Origin: Aliiglaciecola sp. CAU 1673 | GTDB taxonomy: Bacteria > Pseudomonadota > Gammaproteobacteria > Enterobacterales > Alteromonadaceae | DNA length: 64,000 nt | Assembly (NCBI RefSeq): GCF_029223185.1 | Contig: NZ_JARHUG010000013.1 | Span: forward strand, 1 to 64,000 | Direction of reading: 5' to 3' | The notes under the pieces: model-generated | Seen by the model: the letters and a program-made list of their open reading frames with translations, nothing else | What the model was told of the DNA's origin: nothing | Databases searched by the model: none | Shown: in pieces, positions 20,025 to 30,356 of the stretch | How positions within the stretch are numbered: the stretch's first letter is position 1 | Layout: each line of letters begins with the position of its first letter | Made by a program: the position numbers and the translations under genes

Positions 20025-20746
20025 GCTGTTGTCTCCTGTCTTGATGGGAAGGTCAAATGACCGCCCAGCTGATATTTGTCACCCGGATGGGTCAGCAATG
20101 CATGACTGACAATGCCATCCCGGCTCCAGGTTGTTCGGTGCAATCGCAGGCAAGGACTGCCAGCGGCGACTTTAAGATGCTCTCTGGCGAGCCCATCAGC
20201 CAAAATGGCCTCCACCCTATGCTCTGCCTCGGTCAGCGGTGCCACCAGGGAGAGATATTCATGGGGTGTAATCTGAGTAAAATCTTGCTCAAGGTAATCC
20301 GGTACCAACTGCGGATTCACATAGCGCAGTTCAAGCTGCAATGGCAGATTGTCCTGCCAATGACAAATCAGACTGCTGTATATCGTTGCGCCCGGCGCCA
20401 AGCCCAGCAGAGTCGCTACACCAAGGTCTGATTGTGTACTTTTTTGCTCAATCACCAACGCTCTGTACTGGCAATGACGCTGCCTGATCTCATCGGCAAT
20501 GTTGCGTATCTCCAGTATCGAAGACTGGCTTTTTAAACTGGCAACACAAGTCGCTGCACCTTGGGTGCGCACTAATACTCCTTGTTCGCCCAGCTCCTGC
20601 AGCGCACGACGCGCAGTCATACGACTTACCGAAAAAAGCTGCGATAACTGATTTTCGGATGGTACCGGATCACCGGAAGCCCACTGACCTGACTCAATGC
20701 CTTGTAAAATATGCTGCTTAATCAGCTGATATTTACTGGTGGCCAC
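20021..20746 (-). CDS. hutC: Histidine utilisation repressor (GntR/HutC family)
   Basis: This 241-residue repressor has an N-terminal GntR winged helix ([20 protein letters not shown], then [20 protein letters not shown]) at about residues 5-70. A C-terminal UTRA ligand domain at about 90-235 includes [20 protein letters not shown] and [14 protein letters not shown]. HutC is released by urocanate. It heads the hutCUH unit and faces hutI across a 111-base region with a palindromic site, so it probably controls both directions and itself. Confidence 0.93.
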   Translation of the reverse strand: MATSKYQLIKQHILQGIESGQWASGDPVPSENQLSQLFSVSRMTARRALQELGEQGVLVRTQGAATCVASLKSQSSILEIRNIADEIRQRHCQYRALVIEQKSTQSDLGVATLLGLAPGATIYSSLICHWQDNLPLQLELRYVNPQLVPDYLEQDFTQITPHEYLSLVAPLTEAEHRVEAILADGLAREHLKVAAGSPCLRLHRTTWSRDGIVSHALLTHPGDKYQLGGHLTFPSRQETTA

Positions 20747-20794
20747 TGCACCACCTCCAAAAACAGTTCATGCTATATAAGTTGACACAGACAA

Positions 20795-20808
20795 CTTGTC
20801 TATACAAG
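20795..20808. promoter_or_regulatory. HutC-type operator
   Basis: CTTGTCTATACAAG is a 14-base palindrome with two central mismatches. It lies between divergent hutC and hutI and matches the CTTGT-N4-ACAAG form expected for HutC. A TTGACA hexamer at 20782-20787, 7 bases to its left, may be the -35 of the hutI promoter, so binding would block initiation. Confidence 0.75.
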
Positions 20809-20857
20809 ATCGGCATGACACAAATCTTTTACATTGGCGTAAATGCGGAGGCTCACC

Positions 20858-22090
20858 ATGCAGCAGGTTCAAAATGCAGATCTCATTTTAAGTGGCGCAC
20901 AAATCGCGACGCTGGGCTCTGCTCTTACGGGCTATGGCATTATTGAGAATGGCGCCTTGGCTATCGCCGATGGAAAGATTTTGTGGGTGGGAAAGGCAAC
21001 TGATTTGCCTGCGCATATTGTTGCCAAGCAAACGCTGGATTGTGCTGGAAAGTGGTTGCTCCCCGGCTTTATAGATTGTCACACTCACCTGGTTTTTGCC
21101 GGTAACCGCGCCGATGAATTTGAGCAGCGTCTGACCGGCGTCAGTTACGCTGAGATTGCAAAACGAGGTGGCGGCATCAGGCGCACCATGACTGCAACAA
21201 GAGAGGCCAATGAAAAGACGTTGCTCGCGCTTGCCAAAAAACGTGCAAAGACATTGCTTCGCCAAGGTGTCACTTGTATTGAAGTGAAGTCCGGTTATGG
21301 TTTGGATACAGAAACAGAATTAAAACTGTTACGTGTGGCCCGTCGTCTTGGCAAAGAGTTACCTGTTACGATTCGTACCACGTTCCTGGGTGCCCATGCC
21401 CTCCCCCCGGAATTTCAGGATAATGCCGATGGCTATATCGATTTGGTCTGTGAGGAGATGTTACCGCAAGCGCACGCTGAAGGTTTGGTTGATGCCGTGG
21501 ATGTATTCTGCGAAGGCATAGGCTTTAACCTGGAACAAACCCGTCGGGTCTTTGAAACAGCTCGCTCACTTGGATTACCCGTTAAACTACACGCAGAGCA
21601 ACTTTCCAATTTGGGTGGCAGTGAACTGGCCGCTGAATTTGGCGCCCTCTCGGTTGACCATATTGAATTCCTTGATGAGGCCGGCGTAAAGGCTATCGGG
21701 GCCAGTGGCACCGTGGCAACTCTGTTGCCGGGCGCTTTCTATTTTCTTAAAGAAACCCAAAAGCCACCAATTGCTTTGTTGCGCCAGTATAAGGTACCCA
21801 TGGCCCTTGCAACGGATTTTAACCCCGGCTCTTCACCAATCTGCCAACTGCCACTGATGCTCAATATGGGTTGCACACTTTTTGGGTTAACCCCGCTTGA
21901 GGCATTGCAAGGGGTCACCTTAAACTCTGCCAGAGCTCTGGGACTGTCCGATCGATTAGGCAGTATCACGGTAGGCAAGCAAGCCGACATCCTGCTGATG
22001 GATATCAGCCATCCTAACCAGCTGGCTTATGAATTTGGGATCGACTATATCGAGGCTATGTGGCGCGCTGGCCAACCCATCAAGCTGTAA
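20858..22090 (+). CDS. hutI: Imidazolonepropionase
   Basis: This 410-residue amidohydrolase hydrolyses 4-imidazolone-5-propionate to N-formimino-L-glutamate, the third Hut step. Metal and substrate residues are in [20 protein letters not shown] (HxH), [64 protein letters not shown] and [11 protein letters not shown] (Asp). ATG 20858 is chosen because GGAGG lies six bases upstream; an upstream ATG at 20843 would place that motif inside the gene. It stands alone, divergent from hutCUH. A formimidoylglutamase is not adjacent (see 32823). Confidence 0.96.
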   Translation: MQQVQNADLILSGAQIATLGSALTGYGIIENGALAIADGKILWVGKATDLPAHIVAKQTLDCAGKWLLPGFIDCHTHLVFAGNRADEFEQRLTGVSYAEIAKRGGGIRRTMTATREANEKTLLALAKKRAKTLLRQGVTCIEVKSGYGLDTETELKLLRVARRLGKELPVTIRTTFLGAHALPPEFQDNADGYIDLVCEEMLPQAHAEGLVDAVDVFCEGIGFNLEQTRRVFETARSLGLPVKLHAEQLSNLGGSELAAEFGALSVDHIEFLDEAGVKAIGASGTVATLLPGAFYFLKETQKPPIALLRQYKVPMALATDFNPGSSPICQLPLMLNMGCTLFGLTPLEALQGVTLNSARALGLSDRLGSITVGKQADILLMDISHPNQLAYEFGIDYIEAMWRAGQPIKL

Positions 22091-22096
22091 AGGCTG

Positions 22097-23287
22097 TCAC
22101 TGAGTATTAATGTCATTAAGCTTTTCAACCTTGGGCGCGCGCTCTTCAACAGTCTTTTTCGGGATCAGGGTACGCATAGACTCGAGCTTACCAAAGCAAA
22201 GCAACTTATCAGCGGCTTCAAATATGCGCGACGACTTTGGGTTGGGTATGACCTTGTTGCCCCGGTACAGGGTCAGTATGTTGATATCCAGATCGCTTAG
22301 GCCAGATTCGCTGAAGCTTTTCCCCACCAGATAAGAGCCTTCAGGAACAATCAGTTCGCTGACACCGTATCCTTTGCTGACCGTCAGCCGCTGACGTACA
22401 TCAATCTCCGGAAAATCCACCTGGGCAGCGATATAGTCGATCATGGCCCCTGCGATATCCAATTTGGTGCAACGCTCTATGCCTTCCAGCCCTGGGGAGG
22501 AATTTACTTCCATCACTTGCGGCCCATCGCTGCTTTCCAGCATATCCACGCCGGCAATTTGCAGGCCAAGGATTTGCGTGGCCCGAATTGCCGTTTCCAC
22601 ATAACGCTCATCCAATTCTACCGGCTCGGCAATACCGCCACGATGCACATTACTGCGAAATTCCTGACCCTGCGCCACCCGCCGCATCGCCGCAACAACC
22701 CGGTTACCGACCACAATGGCACGGATATCCTTGCCTTTGCTCTCGGCCACAAATTTCTGTATCAGCACATTTTGTTTCTGGCTCTGCAACAATTCGATAA
22801 TGGCTTCGGCAGTTTTAGTAGATTCTGCCAGCAGCACGCCTATTCCCTGAGTGCCCTCAATCAGCTTGATGATTACCGGCGCCCCACCGACCCGCTCAAT
22901 GGCAGGCAGTACATCCTTTTTGTCTCTGACAAAAGTGGTCTTGGGCATACCAATGGAGTGGCGACTGAGATATTGCAGCGAACGTAACTTGTCACGGGAA
23001 TTGACAATGCCATGGGCGCTATTGGCGCAAAATATGCCCATTTCCTGAAACTGACGTACCACAGCAGTACCGAAGTAGGTAATTGAGGCGCCTATGCGGG
23101 GAAACACGGCGTCATATTCCACCACAGGCTTTTGCCTGAAAAACAAGCCAGGTTTGCCACGCTCAAGATCGATAGCAAATTTCAGGGTGTTGAGAATCTT
23201 TACCTTATGACCCTTTTGTAACGCTGATTCCTTCAGGCGCCTGCTACTGTAGTTATCCGGTTCACAGGAAAGGATGGCAAGATTCAT
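22097..23287 (-). CDS. RimK-like ATP-grasp ligase fused to a C-terminal TrkA-C (RCK-C) domain
   Basis: This 396-residue protein has two parts. Residues 1-290 are a RimK-type ATP-grasp ligase: [34 protein letters not shown], the glycine-rich loop [37 protein letters not shown], and the metal-binding [14 protein letters not shown]. Residues about 305-375 (GVSELIVPEGSYLVGKSFSE, then LDINILTLYRGNKVIPNP and AADKLLCFGK) match the TrkA-C ligand-binding fold known from potassium transport regulators. RimK adds glutamate to ribosomal protein S6; the target of this fused version is unknown. A second, unfused RimK is at 37299. It is convergent with hutI, six bases apart. Confidence 0.85.
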   Translation of the reverse strand: MNLAILSCEPDNYSSRRLKESALQKGHKVKILNTLKFAIDLERGKPGLFFRQKPVVEYDAVFPRIGASITYFGTAVVRQFQEMGIFCANSAHGIVNSRDKLRSLQYLSRHSIGMPKTTFVRDKKDVLPAIERVGGAPVIIKLIEGTQGIGVLLAESTKTAEAIIELLQSQKQNVLIQKFVAESKGKDIRAIVVGNRVVAAMRRVAQGQEFRSNVHRGGIAEPVELDERYVETAIRATQILGLQIAGVDMLESSDGPQVMEVNSSPGLEGIERCTKLDIAGAMIDYIAAQVDFPEIDVRQRLTVSKGYGVSELIVPEGSYLVGKSFSESGLSDLDINILTLYRGNKVIPNPKSSRIFEAADKLLCFGKLESMRTLIPKKTVEERAPKVEKLNDINTQ

Positions 23288-23347
23288 GGCGAAGGTCCCT
23301 TTTTTGGCGTGGTGCCTTTAAAAGTAATGGTCACCTGCGCAATTAAC

Positions 23348-23373
23348 AAGGCAGCAGTCCAAAATGCTGCCTT
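23348..23373 (-). terminator. Possible terminator of glnLG
   Basis: A 9-bp stem (AAGGCAGCA 23348-23356, TGCTGCCTT 23365-23373) with an 8-base loop, just after the glnG stop. The minus-strand tail (GTTAATTGCG) is only weakly T-rich. Confidence 0.55.
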
Positions 23374-23378
23374 GGCAG

Positions 23379-24791
23379 TCAGTCCTGAATATTCAATTCC
23401 TTAAGTTTCCGGGTCAGTGTATTGCGTCCCCATCCCAGACGCTTTGCCGCTTCCTGCTTGTGACCATGGGTGTATTCCAACGCTCTTTCCAGCAATATCT
23501 TTTCAAAGGTTACAGCCGCTTCTCCCAGTATATTCTGTTGGCCCGACTGCAAAGCTTGATCGGCCCAGCTGGCGAGCAGACTTTGCCAATCGCCACGCTG
23601 GCCTTCGGTCATTTTAGGCAGTTGCTGGGTATGTAATTCAGGCGGCAAATCTGACGGAATAACTTCCTGGCCGCTGGCCATGACTGTTAACCATCGACAC
23701 AGGTTCTCCAACTGTCGTACGTTACCCGGCCAAGGTAATTGACTCAGTATCTTGGCCGTTTCCTTGCCCAAAGACTTAGCCTCTACCTCGAGTTCTTTGG
23801 CGGCTTTACCCAGGAAATATTCTGCCAGTGGGGCGATATCTTCCCGTCGCTCGCTGAGCCTGGGAATATGGATGCGGATGACGTTCAGGCGGTGGTACAA
23901 GTCCTCACGGAACTTGCCCTCTGCTACCCGTTGCTCAAGATTTTGGTGGGTAGCGGCAATAATGCGCACATCCACCGACACCGGGTTGTGTCCCCCAACT
24001 CGATAAAACTGGCCATCAGCCAATACCCGCAACAGACGGGTTTGCACATCCAGCGGCATGTCGCCTATTTCATCTAGAAACAGGGTGCCGCCGTTGGCCT
24101 GTTCAAAACGTCCCAATCGGGCGTTCTGCGCGCCGGTGAAAGCGCCTTTTTCATGACCGAAAAGCTCTGATTCAATCAGGTCCGTGGGAATCGCCGCCAT
24201 ATTCAGGGCGATAAAAGACTCGCGACTACGAGGACTGTGTTTGTGTAATGCTCGGGCGACCAACTCTTTGCCGGTGCCCGACTCGCCGTTGATCAAAACG
24301 CTGATACTGGAGCGCGACAGGCGACCTATTGCCCTAAACACCTCTTGCATAGCCGGTGCTTCACCGATAATTTCGGTTTCAATGCGAGGCGGCAGTTTCT
24401 GTTGCTGCCGCCGGTTTTCCCGGGCATGGGCGAGAGCACGCTTGACCAGGTTGACCGCATCATCCACATCAAAAGGCTTGGGCAAATATTCGAAGGCACC
24501 GCTTTTATAAGCATTGACTGCGCTGTCCAAATCAGAATGGGCGGTCATGATGATGACCGGCAGGTGCGGGTATTCCTCATGTACTTGTGTCATCAGTTGC
24601 GTGCCGTCCATCTGCGGCATGCGGATATCAGAAACAATCACTTCCGGCTGTTGGCCTGCACCTAATTGGCGCAGCAAATCTTCTGGGTTTTCAAAACTAA
24701 AGCATTCTATCTGCGCCGATTGCAGCGCCTTTTGTAATACCCACCGTATCGAGGCATCGTCATCCACAATCCATACCGGTGCTACCGTCAT
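23379..24791 (-). CDS. glnG: Nitrogen regulation response regulator NtrC
   Basis: This 470-residue sigma-54 activator has a receiver domain (about 1-120; phosphoryl acceptor Asp in [13 protein letters not shown], about D55). The AAA+ domain (about 140-370) holds Walker A GESGTGKE, the sigma-54-contacting GAFTGAQ loop and [15 protein letters not shown]-terminal Fis-type HTH ([20 protein letters not shown]) binds enhancers. Under nitrogen limitation it activates glnA and others. Its start overlaps the glnL stop by four bases (ATGA). Matching NtrC sites lie at 25922 and upstream of glnA. Confidence 0.97.
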   Translation of the reverse strand: MTVAPVWIVDDDASIRWVLQKALQSAQIECFSFENPEDLLRQLGAGQQPEVIVSDIRMPQMDGTQLMTQVHEEYPHLPVIIMTAHSDLDSAVNAYKSGAFEYLPKPFDVDDAVNLVKRALAHARENRRQQQKLPPRIETEIIGEAPAMQEVFRAIGRLSRSSISVLINGESGTGKELVARALHKHSPRSRESFIALNMAAIPTDLIESELFGHEKGAFTGAQNARLGRFEQANGGTLFLDEIGDMPLDVQTRLLRVLADGQFYRVGGHNPVSVDVRIIAATHQNLEQRVAEGKFREDLYHRLNVIRIHIPRLSERREDIAPLAEYFLGKAAKELEVEAKSLGKETAKILSQLPWPGNVRQLENLCRWLTVMASGQEVIPSDLPPELHTQQLPKMTEGQRGDWQSLLASWADQALQSGQQNILGEAAVTFEKILLERALEYTHGHKQEAAKRLGWGRNTLTRKLKELNIQD

Positions 24792-25879
24792 TGCTTAGCC
24801 TCCTTCTTATCTATGGGCAGGAACAGGGTAAATTCTGTGTGTCCCGGCCAACTTTCCACTTCAATCTTGCCACGGTGGTGGTCCACCAACTGTTGGGCAA
24901 TGGACAAGCCGAGTCCGGTGCCGTCTTTCTTGCCGGTCACCATAGGGTAAAACAGCGTATCTTTGAGCCGGTCGGGAATGCCGGGGCCGTTATCGATGAT
25001 CTTTATCTGCGCGCACAGTGGATGACGTTTGCCATGAATGGTCACCTGCCGTTCCACCCGCGTGATAAAACGGATACGCCCCCTGCCTTCCATTGCCTGT
25101 ACCGCATTGCGGGCAATATTCAGTACCGCCTGCTGGATCTTTTCGTCATCAATGTACAAATCTGGGATGCTAGGATCGTAATCGCGTACAAATTCAATGT
25201 TATTGCCACAGTCCAGGCTTAATAAAGTGAGGATTTTCTCCAGTACTTTATGCACATTATGCCATTGCAGATTGGGCGGCTTATTAGGCCCCAATAGCCT
25301 GTCTACCAAGTTACGCAGGCGATCGGCCTGTTCGATAATCAAGCCAGTAAATTCTTTTTGCTCGGGGTCGTCCAGCTGACGCTCCAATAGCTGCGCAGCC
25401 CCCCGCAAACCGCCAAGGGGGTTTTTAATTTCATGGGCCAAGCCACGCACTAAGTCCCTTGCAGCCTGCTGCTGTGCCCATAGTTGGTTTTCCTGGCTGA
25501 TGCGACGCAGGTTATCGATTTGCTTAAACTCCACCAACAGACAGGGATGGTTCTGATGCACCAAACTGGTAACGGTTACCTCTGCCAACAGGTGGCGACC
25601 ATCCACAAAGGTCAGCTGCACTTCGCCATCGCTGAAGTCCAGGTGATTCTGCAGCGCATCGCGTAAGCGCTGGGTTTCCAGGCTGGATTGCACAAACAGC
25701 TTATGGATAGCATGTCCCATCAACTGATTGCGGCTTTGTTCGAAAAAACGCTCAGCCGATGCATTGGCATATTGCACACAAAGCTTGTCATCCAGCACTA
25801 ACACGCCGACCGACAAATTTGCCATTAAGATGTCTGAGAAATGCTCTGCCACTACCTGTTTCCAGCTGGATTTACACAA
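24788..25879 (-). CDS. glnL: Nitrogen regulation sensor kinase NtrB
   Basis: This kinase/phosphatase controls NtrC in response to PII. A PAS domain (about 15-120: SVGVLVLDDKLCVQYANASA) precedes the HisKA box RDLVRGLAHEIKNPLGGLRG (His about 149). The ATPase part follows, with NIARNAVQAMEGRG, DNGPGIPDRL and GTGLGLSIAQQLVD. It is cytosolic with no membrane segment. The open frame begins with a TTG at 25879 that has no ribosome-binding site. A GTG at 25852, with AGG three bases before it, would give a protein nine residues shorter and is a serious alternative. Confidence 0.95.
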   Translation of the reverse strand: MCKSSWKQVVAEHFSDILMANLSVGVLVLDDKLCVQYANASAERFFEQSRNQLMGHAIHKLFVQSSLETQRLRDALQNHLDFSDGEVQLTFVDGRHLLAEVTVTSLVHQNHPCLLVEFKQIDNLRRISQENQLWAQQQAARDLVRGLAHEIKNPLGGLRGAAQLLERQLDDPEQKEFTGLIIEQADRLRNLVDRLLGPNKPPNLQWHNVHKVLEKILTLLSLDCGNNIEFVRDYDPSIPDLYIDDEKIQQAVLNIARNAVQAMEGRGRIRFITRVERQVTIHGKRHPLCAQIKIIDNGPGIPDRLKDTLFYPMVTGKKDGTGLGLSIAQQLVDHHRGKIEVESWPGHTEFTLFLPIDKKEAKQ

Positions 25880-25921
25880 CGCACCGTTATGGCACCAGTA
25901 TATCCACCGAACTCAAAACTC

Positions 25922-25936
25922 GCACCATTTTGGTGC
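25922..25936. promoter_or_regulatory. NtrC-binding site upstream of glnLG
   Basis: GCACCATTTTGGTGC is a perfect palindrome matching the NtrC consensus (GCACC-N5-GGTGC). It lies 43 bases upstream of the glnL frame, between glnL and the DUF4124 gene. Its position suggests autoregulation of a glnL promoter, as known at glnLp of enteric bacteria. Confidence 0.85.
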
Positions 25937-25986
25937 ATGTTAATTTGTCAGATTGGTGCCATATGGCTAAAGCAGCTGTCCAGCCC

Positions 25987-26496
25987 TTAGTTTCTCTGGA
26001 TCAGCACCGAAGCCTGATGCAGGTAGAATACCTGTGATGGAGTGAATGCAAGGACCTTGCCCGATTGGTCAAGAAATTCAGCACGGATATGGTGCTCACC
26101 GCGATCCACACCTTCTAAGTTGAAGACAGGAGTGGACTGTAATTCAGTGGGCTCCTCATCCAGCCATAAACGAAATTGACCTGCGCCCTGAGGCTGTAAG
26201 GACAAACTCACTTGCAAGTTGCCGGCATTATTCCGGAGCGTTGCTTCTGGGGCAGGGCTAAGAATGCTTAACCGGTAATCCGGTTGAACCGGTTTTTGTA
26301 CCTGCGGGGGTGGCGGTGGTGTGGGCTTGGCCAAAGGCACAGCAGTATTGACCCTTGGCAGGTTGACCGGTTGCGCACCGGGCAGAGGTTGGTCAGAAAA
26401 CACCACAGTGCCGTCAGCCTTGACCAGCTTATAAAGGGTTTGCGCTGCACATGGCAACGCCAACAATATGGTGAGCAGTAAAAGCCTGGAAAGCAT
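25987..26496 (-). CDS. DUF4124-domain periplasmic protein
   Basis: This 169-residue exported protein has a signal peptide (LLLLTILLALPCAAQ) and then a DUF4124 motif, TLYKLVKADGTVVFSDQP. A proline-rich linker follows (PLAKPTPPPPPQVQKP, about residues 54-72). The C-terminal part is Ig-like and beta-rich (YRLSILSPAPEATLRNNAGN, RLWLDEEPTELQ, FNLEGVDRGEHHIRAEF). Such proteins are common between glnA and glnLG in this group, but no biochemical role is established. It reads in the same direction as both neighbours. Confidence 0.85.
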   Translation of the reverse strand: MLSRLLLLTILLALPCAAQTLYKLVKADGTVVFSDQPLPGAQPVNLPRVNTAVPLAKPTPPPPPQVQKPVQPDYRLSILSPAPEATLRNNAGNLQVSLSLQPQGAGQFRLWLDEEPTELQSTPVFNLEGVDRGEHHIRAEFLDQSGKVLAFTPSQVFYLHQASVLIQRN

Positions 26497-26541
26497 ATGT
26501 TTAATATCGTCCTGACAAACCGATGCTGACAGTGTAAGGCA

Positions 26542-26568
26542 TAAAAAAAGCCCGCGCGAGGCGGGCTT
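26542..26568 (-). terminator. Terminator of glnA
   Basis: AAGCCCGC (26548-26555) pairs with GCGGGCTT (26561-26568). On the minus strand a run of seven T follows. It lies about 18 bases after the glnA stop. Confidence 0.9.
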
Positions 26569-26585
26569 GGTATGACAAAACAGTC

Positions 26586-27995
26586 TTATACGCTGTAGTA
26601 CATATCGAATTCCACCGGATGGGTGGTCATCGCCAGCTTTTCCACTTCCAGACGCTTGATGCTGATATAGGCATCGATCATGTCGTCGGAGAATACGCCG
26701 CCTTCCTTCAGGAAGTCGCGGTCGGCGTCCAGTGCGTCCAGTGCCATTTCCAGGCTGTGCGACACTGTTGGGATATCTTTGGCTTCTTCTGGTGGCAGGT
26801 CGTACAGGTCCTTGTCCATGGCATCGCCAGGGTGGATCTTGTTCTTGATGCCGTCAATACCAGCCATCAGCATTGCAGCAAAGCCCAGGTAAGGGTTGGC
26901 AGCCGGGTCAGGGAAGCGAACTTCGATACGACGAGCCTTGGCGCTGGATACGTGTGGGATACGGATAGAGGCACTGCGGTTACGGGCTGAGTAAGCCAAC
27001 ATTACCGGCGCTTCGAAGCCGGGCACCAAACGCTTGTAGGAGTTGGTGGTCGGGTTGGTGAAAGCGTTGATAGCGCGGGCATGCTTAATGATACCGCCGA
27101 TGTAATACAGGGCTTCTTCAGACAAACCAGCATACTTGTCACCGGCGAAGATGTTCACGCCGTCTTTGGCAATAGACTGGTGTACGTGCATACCAGAGCC
27201 GTTGTCGCCAACCAGAGGCTTCGGCATAAAGGTCGCTGTCTTACCGTAAGCGTGGGCAACGTTGTGCACTACATACTTGTAGATTTGCACTTCGTCAGCC
27301 TTCTTCACCAGGGTGTTGAAGCGACAGGCAATTTCGTTCTGACCTGCAGTGGCCACTTCATGGTGGTGAGCTTCAATATGCAAACCCATTTCTTCCATGA
27401 CCAAACACATGGCACCACGGATATCGTGCGCGGAATCGACTGGTGGAACAGGGAAGTAACCGCCTTTTACGCCAGGACGGTGACCCTTGTTACCGCCTTC
27501 GAATTCAACGCCTGAGTTCCACTTGGCTTCCATGGAGTCGATTTCATAGAAAGAACCGGCCATATCGGTGTGGAAACGGATGTCGTCGAACATGAAGAAT
27601 TCTGGCTCGGGGCCAATCAATACGGTGTCACCAATGCCGGTAGACTTCAGATATTCTTCAGCGCGCTTGGCCAAAGAACGCGGGTCACGCTCGTAACCTT
27701 GCATGGTAGAAGGCTCAACGATGTCACAGGTAATATTGACCTGAGTCTCTTCGGCGAACGGATCCAATACAGCAGTGCTGGCATCAGGCATCAGGATCAT
27801 GTCAGATTCGTTGATACCCTTCCAACCAGTGATGGAGGAGCCGTCAAACATCTTGCCTTCTTCGAAGAACTCTTCGTCAACCAAAGCAGCGGGGATAGTA
27901 ACGTGCTGCTCTTTACCCTTGGAATCGGTAAAACGCAGATCGACGAACTTAGCTTCACTTTCTTTAATCAGGTCTAGTGCCTTTTCTACAGACAT
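26586..27995 (-). CDS. glnA: Glutamine synthetase, type I
   Basis: This 469-residue cytosolic enzyme makes glutamine from glutamate, ammonia and ATP and forms a dodecamer. Landmarks are [47 protein letters not shown], the ammonium-site [48 protein letters not shown], and the adenylylation loop [20 protein letters not shown] with the modifiable Tyr near 398. The length is one more than the E. coli 468. Upstream lie a sigma-54 promoter and NtrC sites, so expression should rise in nitrogen limitation. Confidence 0.98.
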   Translation of the reverse strand: MSVEKALDLIKESEAKFVDLRFTDSKGKEQHVTIPAALVDEEFFEEGKMFDGSSITGWKGINESDMILMPDASTAVLDPFAEETQVNITCDIVEPSTMQGYERDPRSLAKRAEEYLKSTGIGDTVLIGPEPEFFMFDDIRFHTDMAGSFYEIDSMEAKWNSGVEFEGGNKGHRPGVKGGYFPVPPVDSAHDIRGAMCLVMEEMGLHIEAHHHEVATAGQNEIACRFNTLVKKADEVQIYKYVVHNVAHAYGKTATFMPKPLVGDNGSGMHVHQSIAKDGVNIFAGDKYAGLSEEALYYIGGIIKHARAINAFTNPTTNSYKRLVPGFEAPVMLAYSARNRSASIRIPHVSSAKARRIEVRFPDPAANPYLGFAAMLMAGIDGIKNKIHPGDAMDKDLYDLPPEEAKDIPTVSHSLEMALDALDADRDFLKEGGVFSDDMIDAYISIKRLEVEKLAMTTHPVEFDMYYSV

Positions 27996-28063
27996 TATGT
28001 CCTCCAGTTAATATGCAAGAGCGGCCCACTAAGTCACAGATGTGACTGGTATAGCGACCGTAG

Positions 28064-28081
28064 AAGCGATAATCATGCCAA
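28064..28081 (-). promoter_or_regulatory. Sigma-54 promoter of glnA
   Basis: On the minus strand TTGGCATGATTATCGCTT fits the -24/-12 consensus, with the required GG and GC separated by ten bases. It lies about 70 bases upstream of the glnA start. Confidence 0.85.
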
Positions 28082-28144
28082 CTGCAAGTCACCCCGCCAG
28101 GCCTCAATTTTCCGTAGTCGGTATTCTTTGGAAAAACCAATAAC

Positions 28145-28180
28145 GCACCACAATGATGCATTGACGCACCAATAAGGTGA
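28145..28180. promoter_or_regulatory. Paired NtrC enhancer sites for glnA
   Basis: GCACCACAATGATGCA (28145-28160) and GCACCAATAAGGTGA (28166-28180) each resemble the GCACC-N5-GGTGC NtrC palindrome. Their centres are 21 bases apart, two helical turns. They lie about 65-115 bases upstream of the sigma-54 promoter, a typical enhancer distance. An isolated half-site (TTGGTGCA) lies at about 28224-28231. Confidence 0.8.
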
Positions 28181-28181
28181 A

Positions 28182-28454
28182 ATAGCAATTTCAGAGCACA
28201 CCTAAAGTTAGACTATTTCCAATTTGGTGCAACGATATGTCAGGGCGATGACAATCTGACCGATATTGTCATCATAGGGTCACAGCCGTGCTGTAAGTCT
28301 ATGGCATTAAAGGATAAATATTTATTCCTTTTGGAAAAGGCGAGAAAACTGTACAATCCGCCGCCTATCAAGGGCATTGGGTTAAAAAATAGGCACCCTT
28401 GAACCGAATTTTCATAGCCAACGACCCTCCATGCCAGCCACCGAGAGAGATACC
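28182..28454. other. Divergent glnA-typA intergenic region, typA side
   Basis: No gene is supported here. The stretch must contain the typA promoter; an A/T-rich segment at 28308-28360 is the likely site. Several minus-strand frames have no recognisable motifs. Confidence 0.4.
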
Positions 28455-30290
28455 ATGAGTGCACAACATACCTCACTGGAAAAATTGAGGAACATCGCCA
28501 TTATCGCCCACGTTGACCACGGTAAGACTACCCTGGTTGATAAACTGCTGCAGCAGTCAGGCACGTTAGACAGCCGAAAGGGCACCGATGAGCGGGTCAT
28601 GGACTCCAATGCCCTGGAAAAAGAACGTGGTATTACCATATTGGCCAAGAACACGGCCATTAACTGGAATGATTACCGCATTAACATTCTGGATACCCCC
28701 GGACACGCCGACTTTGGTGGTGAAGTAGAACGGGTATTGTCTATGGCTGACTCTGTACTGCTGTTGGTTGACGCGGTAGACGGCCCAATGCCACAAACCC
28801 GTTTCGTTACCCAGAAGGCCTTCGCCCATGGCCTGAATCCGATCGTGGTAATTAACAAGATTGACCGCCCAGGTGCGCGCCCTGATTGGGTAATGGATCA
28901 GGTATTTGACCTGTTTGACAATCTGGGTGCCAACGATCAGCAGTTGGACTTCCCTGTTGTTTATGCCTCTGCCCTGCAAGGCTGGGCCAGCCTGGATGAA
29001 GGCACACAAGGTGGCGACATGACTCCCTTGTTCCAAGCCATCATAGACAAAGTGTCTCCTCCCAATGCCGATCCTGAAGGTTTCCTGCAAATGCAGATTT
29101 CTCAGCTGGATTACTCCAGCTACCTGGGCATTATCGGTATCGGCCGCATCAAGCGCGGTTCGATCAAGGTTAACCAACAAGTTAGCGTGATTGGTGCCGA
29201 CGGCAAGAAGCGTAACGGTAAAGTGGGCCAGGTATTCGGTTATCTGGGCCTGGATCGTTATGAAACCCAGTCGGCCAGTGCCGGTGACATCGTTGCTATC
29301 TCGGGTTTGGGCGAGCTGAAAATTTCCGACACTGTCTGTGCGGTAGAACAGCCAGAAGCCCTGCCAGCGCTGACGGTGGATGAACCCACCGTGACCATGA
29401 CCTTCCAGGTGAACACATCGCCCTTCTCCGGTCAGGACGGTAAGTTTGTAACCTCTCGTCAGATCCTTGAGCGTTTGAACACCGAGCTGAAGCACAACGT
29501 GGCTCTGCGTGTGGAAGAAACCGCTGACCCGGATAAATTCCGTGTTTCTGGCCGTGGTGAACTGCACTTGGGCGTACTGATTGAAAACATGCGTCGTGAA
29601 GGTTACGAGTTGGCCGTATCCCGTCCAGAGGTAATCCTTAAGAAGGACGGCGAACAGCTGCTTGAACCTTATGAAAGCCTGACCGTGGATATCGAGGAAG
29701 AGCACCAGGGCGCCATCATGGAGCAATTAGGTCTGCGTAAAGCCGAAATGCGCGATATGAACCCTGACGGCAAAGGTCGTGTGCGCATGGACTTTGTGGT
29801 ACCCAGCCGTGGACTGATTGGGTTCCAAACCGACTTTTTGACCCTAACCTCAGGCACCGGTTTGATGTACCACACCTTCCTGGAGTACGGTCCTCATGCC
29901 GGAGGTCGTATTGGCCAGCGTAACAACGGTGTACTGATTTCCAATGGTAAAGGTAAGGCCCTGGCTTACGCCCTGTTTAACCTGCAGGAGCGTGGACGCT
30001 TGTTCCTGGGCCATGGTGCGGAAGTATACGAAGGCCAGATCATCGGCATCCATAGCCGTGACAACGATCTGACCGTAAACTGCCTGAAAGGTAAGCAGCT
30101 GACCAACATCCGTGCCGCTGGTACCGATGAAGCGCTGACCCTGACGCCACCTATCCGCATGACGCTGGAACGCGCTCTGGAGTTTATCGATGACGATGAG
30201 TTGGTAGAAGTGACGCCCAACCATATCCGTCTGCGTAAGAAGCTGCTGACGGAAAATGACCGTAAGCGCGCTTCAAGAAGCGCTGACTAA
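28455..30290 (+). CDS. typA: Ribosome-associated translational GTPase BipA/TypA
   Basis: This 611-residue EF-G-like GTPase takes part in ribosome assembly and stress adaptation. The G motifs are [17 protein letters not shown] (G1), [10 protein letters not shown] (G2), [14 protein letters not shown] (G3), [13 protein letters not shown] (G4) and YASALQGW (G5). Domains II, III and V and the BipA-specific C-terminal domain follow ([37 protein letters not shown]). ATG 28455 is chosen because it aligns with the short BipA N-terminus and has GAGAGA upstream; an ATG at 28431 is in frame. The glnA-typA adjacency is as in E. coli. Confidence 0.97.
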   Translation: MSAQHTSLEKLRNIAIIAHVDHGKTTLVDKLLQQSGTLDSRKGTDERVMDSNALEKERGITILAKNTAINWNDYRINILDTPGHADFGGEVERVLSMADSVLLLVDAVDGPMPQTRFVTQKAFAHGLNPIVVINKIDRPGARPDWVMDQVFDLFDNLGANDQQLDFPVVYASALQGWASLDEGTQGGDMTPLFQAIIDKVSPPNADPEGFLQMQISQLDYSSYLGIIGIGRIKRGSIKVNQQVSVIGADGKKRNGKVGQVFGYLGLDRYETQSASAGDIVAISGLGELKISDTVCAVEQPEALPALTVDEPTVTMTFQVNTSPFSGQDGKFVTSRQILERLNTELKHNVALRVEETADPDKFRVSGRGELHLGVLIENMRREGYELAVSRPEVILKKDGEQLLEPYESLTVDIEEEHQGAIMEQLGLRKAEMRDMNPDGKGRVRMDFVVPSRGLIGFQTDFLTLTSGTGLMYHTFLEYGPHAGGRIGQRNNGVLISNGKGKALAYALFNLQERGRLFLGHGAEVYEGQIIGIHSRDNDLTVNCLKGKQLTNIRAAGTDEALTLTPPIRMTLERALEFIDDDELVEVTPNHIRLRKKLLTENDRKRASRSAD

Positions 30291-30298
30291 TTAAAAAG

Positions 30299-30323
30299 GC
30301 CGGGTTTGATACCCGGCTTTTTT
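30299..30323 (+). terminator. Terminator of typA
   Basis: GCCGGGT (30299-30305) pairs with ACCCGGC (30311-30317), TTGAT loop, followed by six T, nine bases after the stop. Confidence 0.92.
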
Positions 30324-30356
30324 ATTTGCTCTCCAGATTTTCGCTATAAAGCCAGG

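Noticed and set aside
20843-20857. Upstream ATG of hutI at 20843
   Set aside because: It would put the GGAGG ribosome-binding site inside the coding region; ATG 20858 has correct spacing and matches the usual length.
28566-29726. Long antisense open frame (386 codons) within typA
   Set aside because: It is a codon-bias shadow of typA; the sense frame encodes a complete conserved GTPase.
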